Positions 63,933 through 64,000 of a stretch of DNA of 64,000 nucleotides are shown one piece after another. The notes below the pieces were generated by a model. That model saw only the letters and a program-made list of their open reading frames with translations, was not told the origin of the DNA and did no database searches. Source of the DNA: Mermis nigrescens (lineage: Eukaryota; Nematoda; Enoplea; Mermithida; Mermithidae); the NCBI GenBank assembly GCA_036768485.1, contig JAVLUZ010000154.1, positions 19,839,134 to 19,903,133 of the forward strand, read 5' to 3'. A program made the translations under genes and the position numbers. Position 1 is the stretch's first letter. Every line of letters starts with the position of its first letter.

Positions 63933-64000
63933 CACACGTGGGCGTGGGGGGGGGGTTTGGGGGTATGCACCCCCAGAAATCAAAATACCCCCCAGAATTC
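63933..64000 (-). mobile_element. hAT-like MITE, family 1, cut by the window edge
   Basis: It begins CACACGTGGGCGTGG with a G run and then the CCCCCAGAAATCAAAAT block, and runs off the right edge of the window. Confidence 0.8.

Overview
The window reads as a repeat-dense, AT-rich animal nuclear scaffold. Three things suggest a nematode: the capsid and integrase genes at the left end resemble the Polinton/Maverick genes known from C. elegans (F54H12.2/F54H12.3 type), the host introns have short TTTTAG/TTTTCAG acceptors, and a compact nanos-type gene is present. A repeat-rich enoplean such as a mermithid is only a guess. There is one 100-base assembly gap (58195-58294).

Left end (1-6136): a compact plus-strand Polinton/Maverick virion module. 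In order it holds two small unassigned proteins, a basic core-like protein, a DDE integrase with a chromodomain, an adenain-type cysteine protease, a penton-like gene with two frame breaks, a pVI-like gene with two frame breaks, and an intact major capsid protein. Two gene pairs overlap by ATGA. The packaging ATPase and protein-primed DNA polymerase are not in the window and may lie to the left. From 6680 to 7662 there are unassigned ORFs and three tandem exon-like cassettes.

Middle (7.7-50 kb): mostly non-autonomous transposons. The families I could define by their ends are: a burst of about 270-bp hAT-like MITEs (8-bp target duplications, G-run/C-run subterminal blocks, nested copies); a second hAT-like family beginning CAGTGGCGGAT; a pogo/Tc1-type MITE with TA; a piggyBac-type MITE with TTAA; an inverted-arm family ending CTAGCAAAGAAAA; long GTGTAAA-rich elements; a GGTTAA-rich palindromic element; and four foldback elements whose arms are tandem repeats. 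One host gene is clear: a minus-strand nanos homologue (exons 25485-25196 and 22038-21897), with a 3.16-kb intron splitting the two zinc knuckles. A few other short segments look like isolated host exons.

Right part (50.5-58.3 kb): a minus-strand Ty3/gypsy-type LTR retroelement. Its first ORF joins Gag (CCHC knuckle) to a glycoprotein ectodomain. The second ORF begins with that glycoprotein's membrane-proximal and transmembrane part and runs straight into protease, reverse transcriptase, RNase H and integrase. The gene order is therefore gag-env-pol instead of gag-pol-env. The two ORFs are in a -1 relation, with a perfect UUUAAAU heptamer just before the first stop. The glycoprotein carries a stretch resembling class III (gB/chuvirus-like) fusogens, and the gag/env boundary holds five Val-Ser codon pairs that all spell a splice-donor core. 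This element is the strongest candidate for something undescribed.

The last 5.7 kb (58.3-64 kb) returns to MITE-rich sequence with no recognisable gene.
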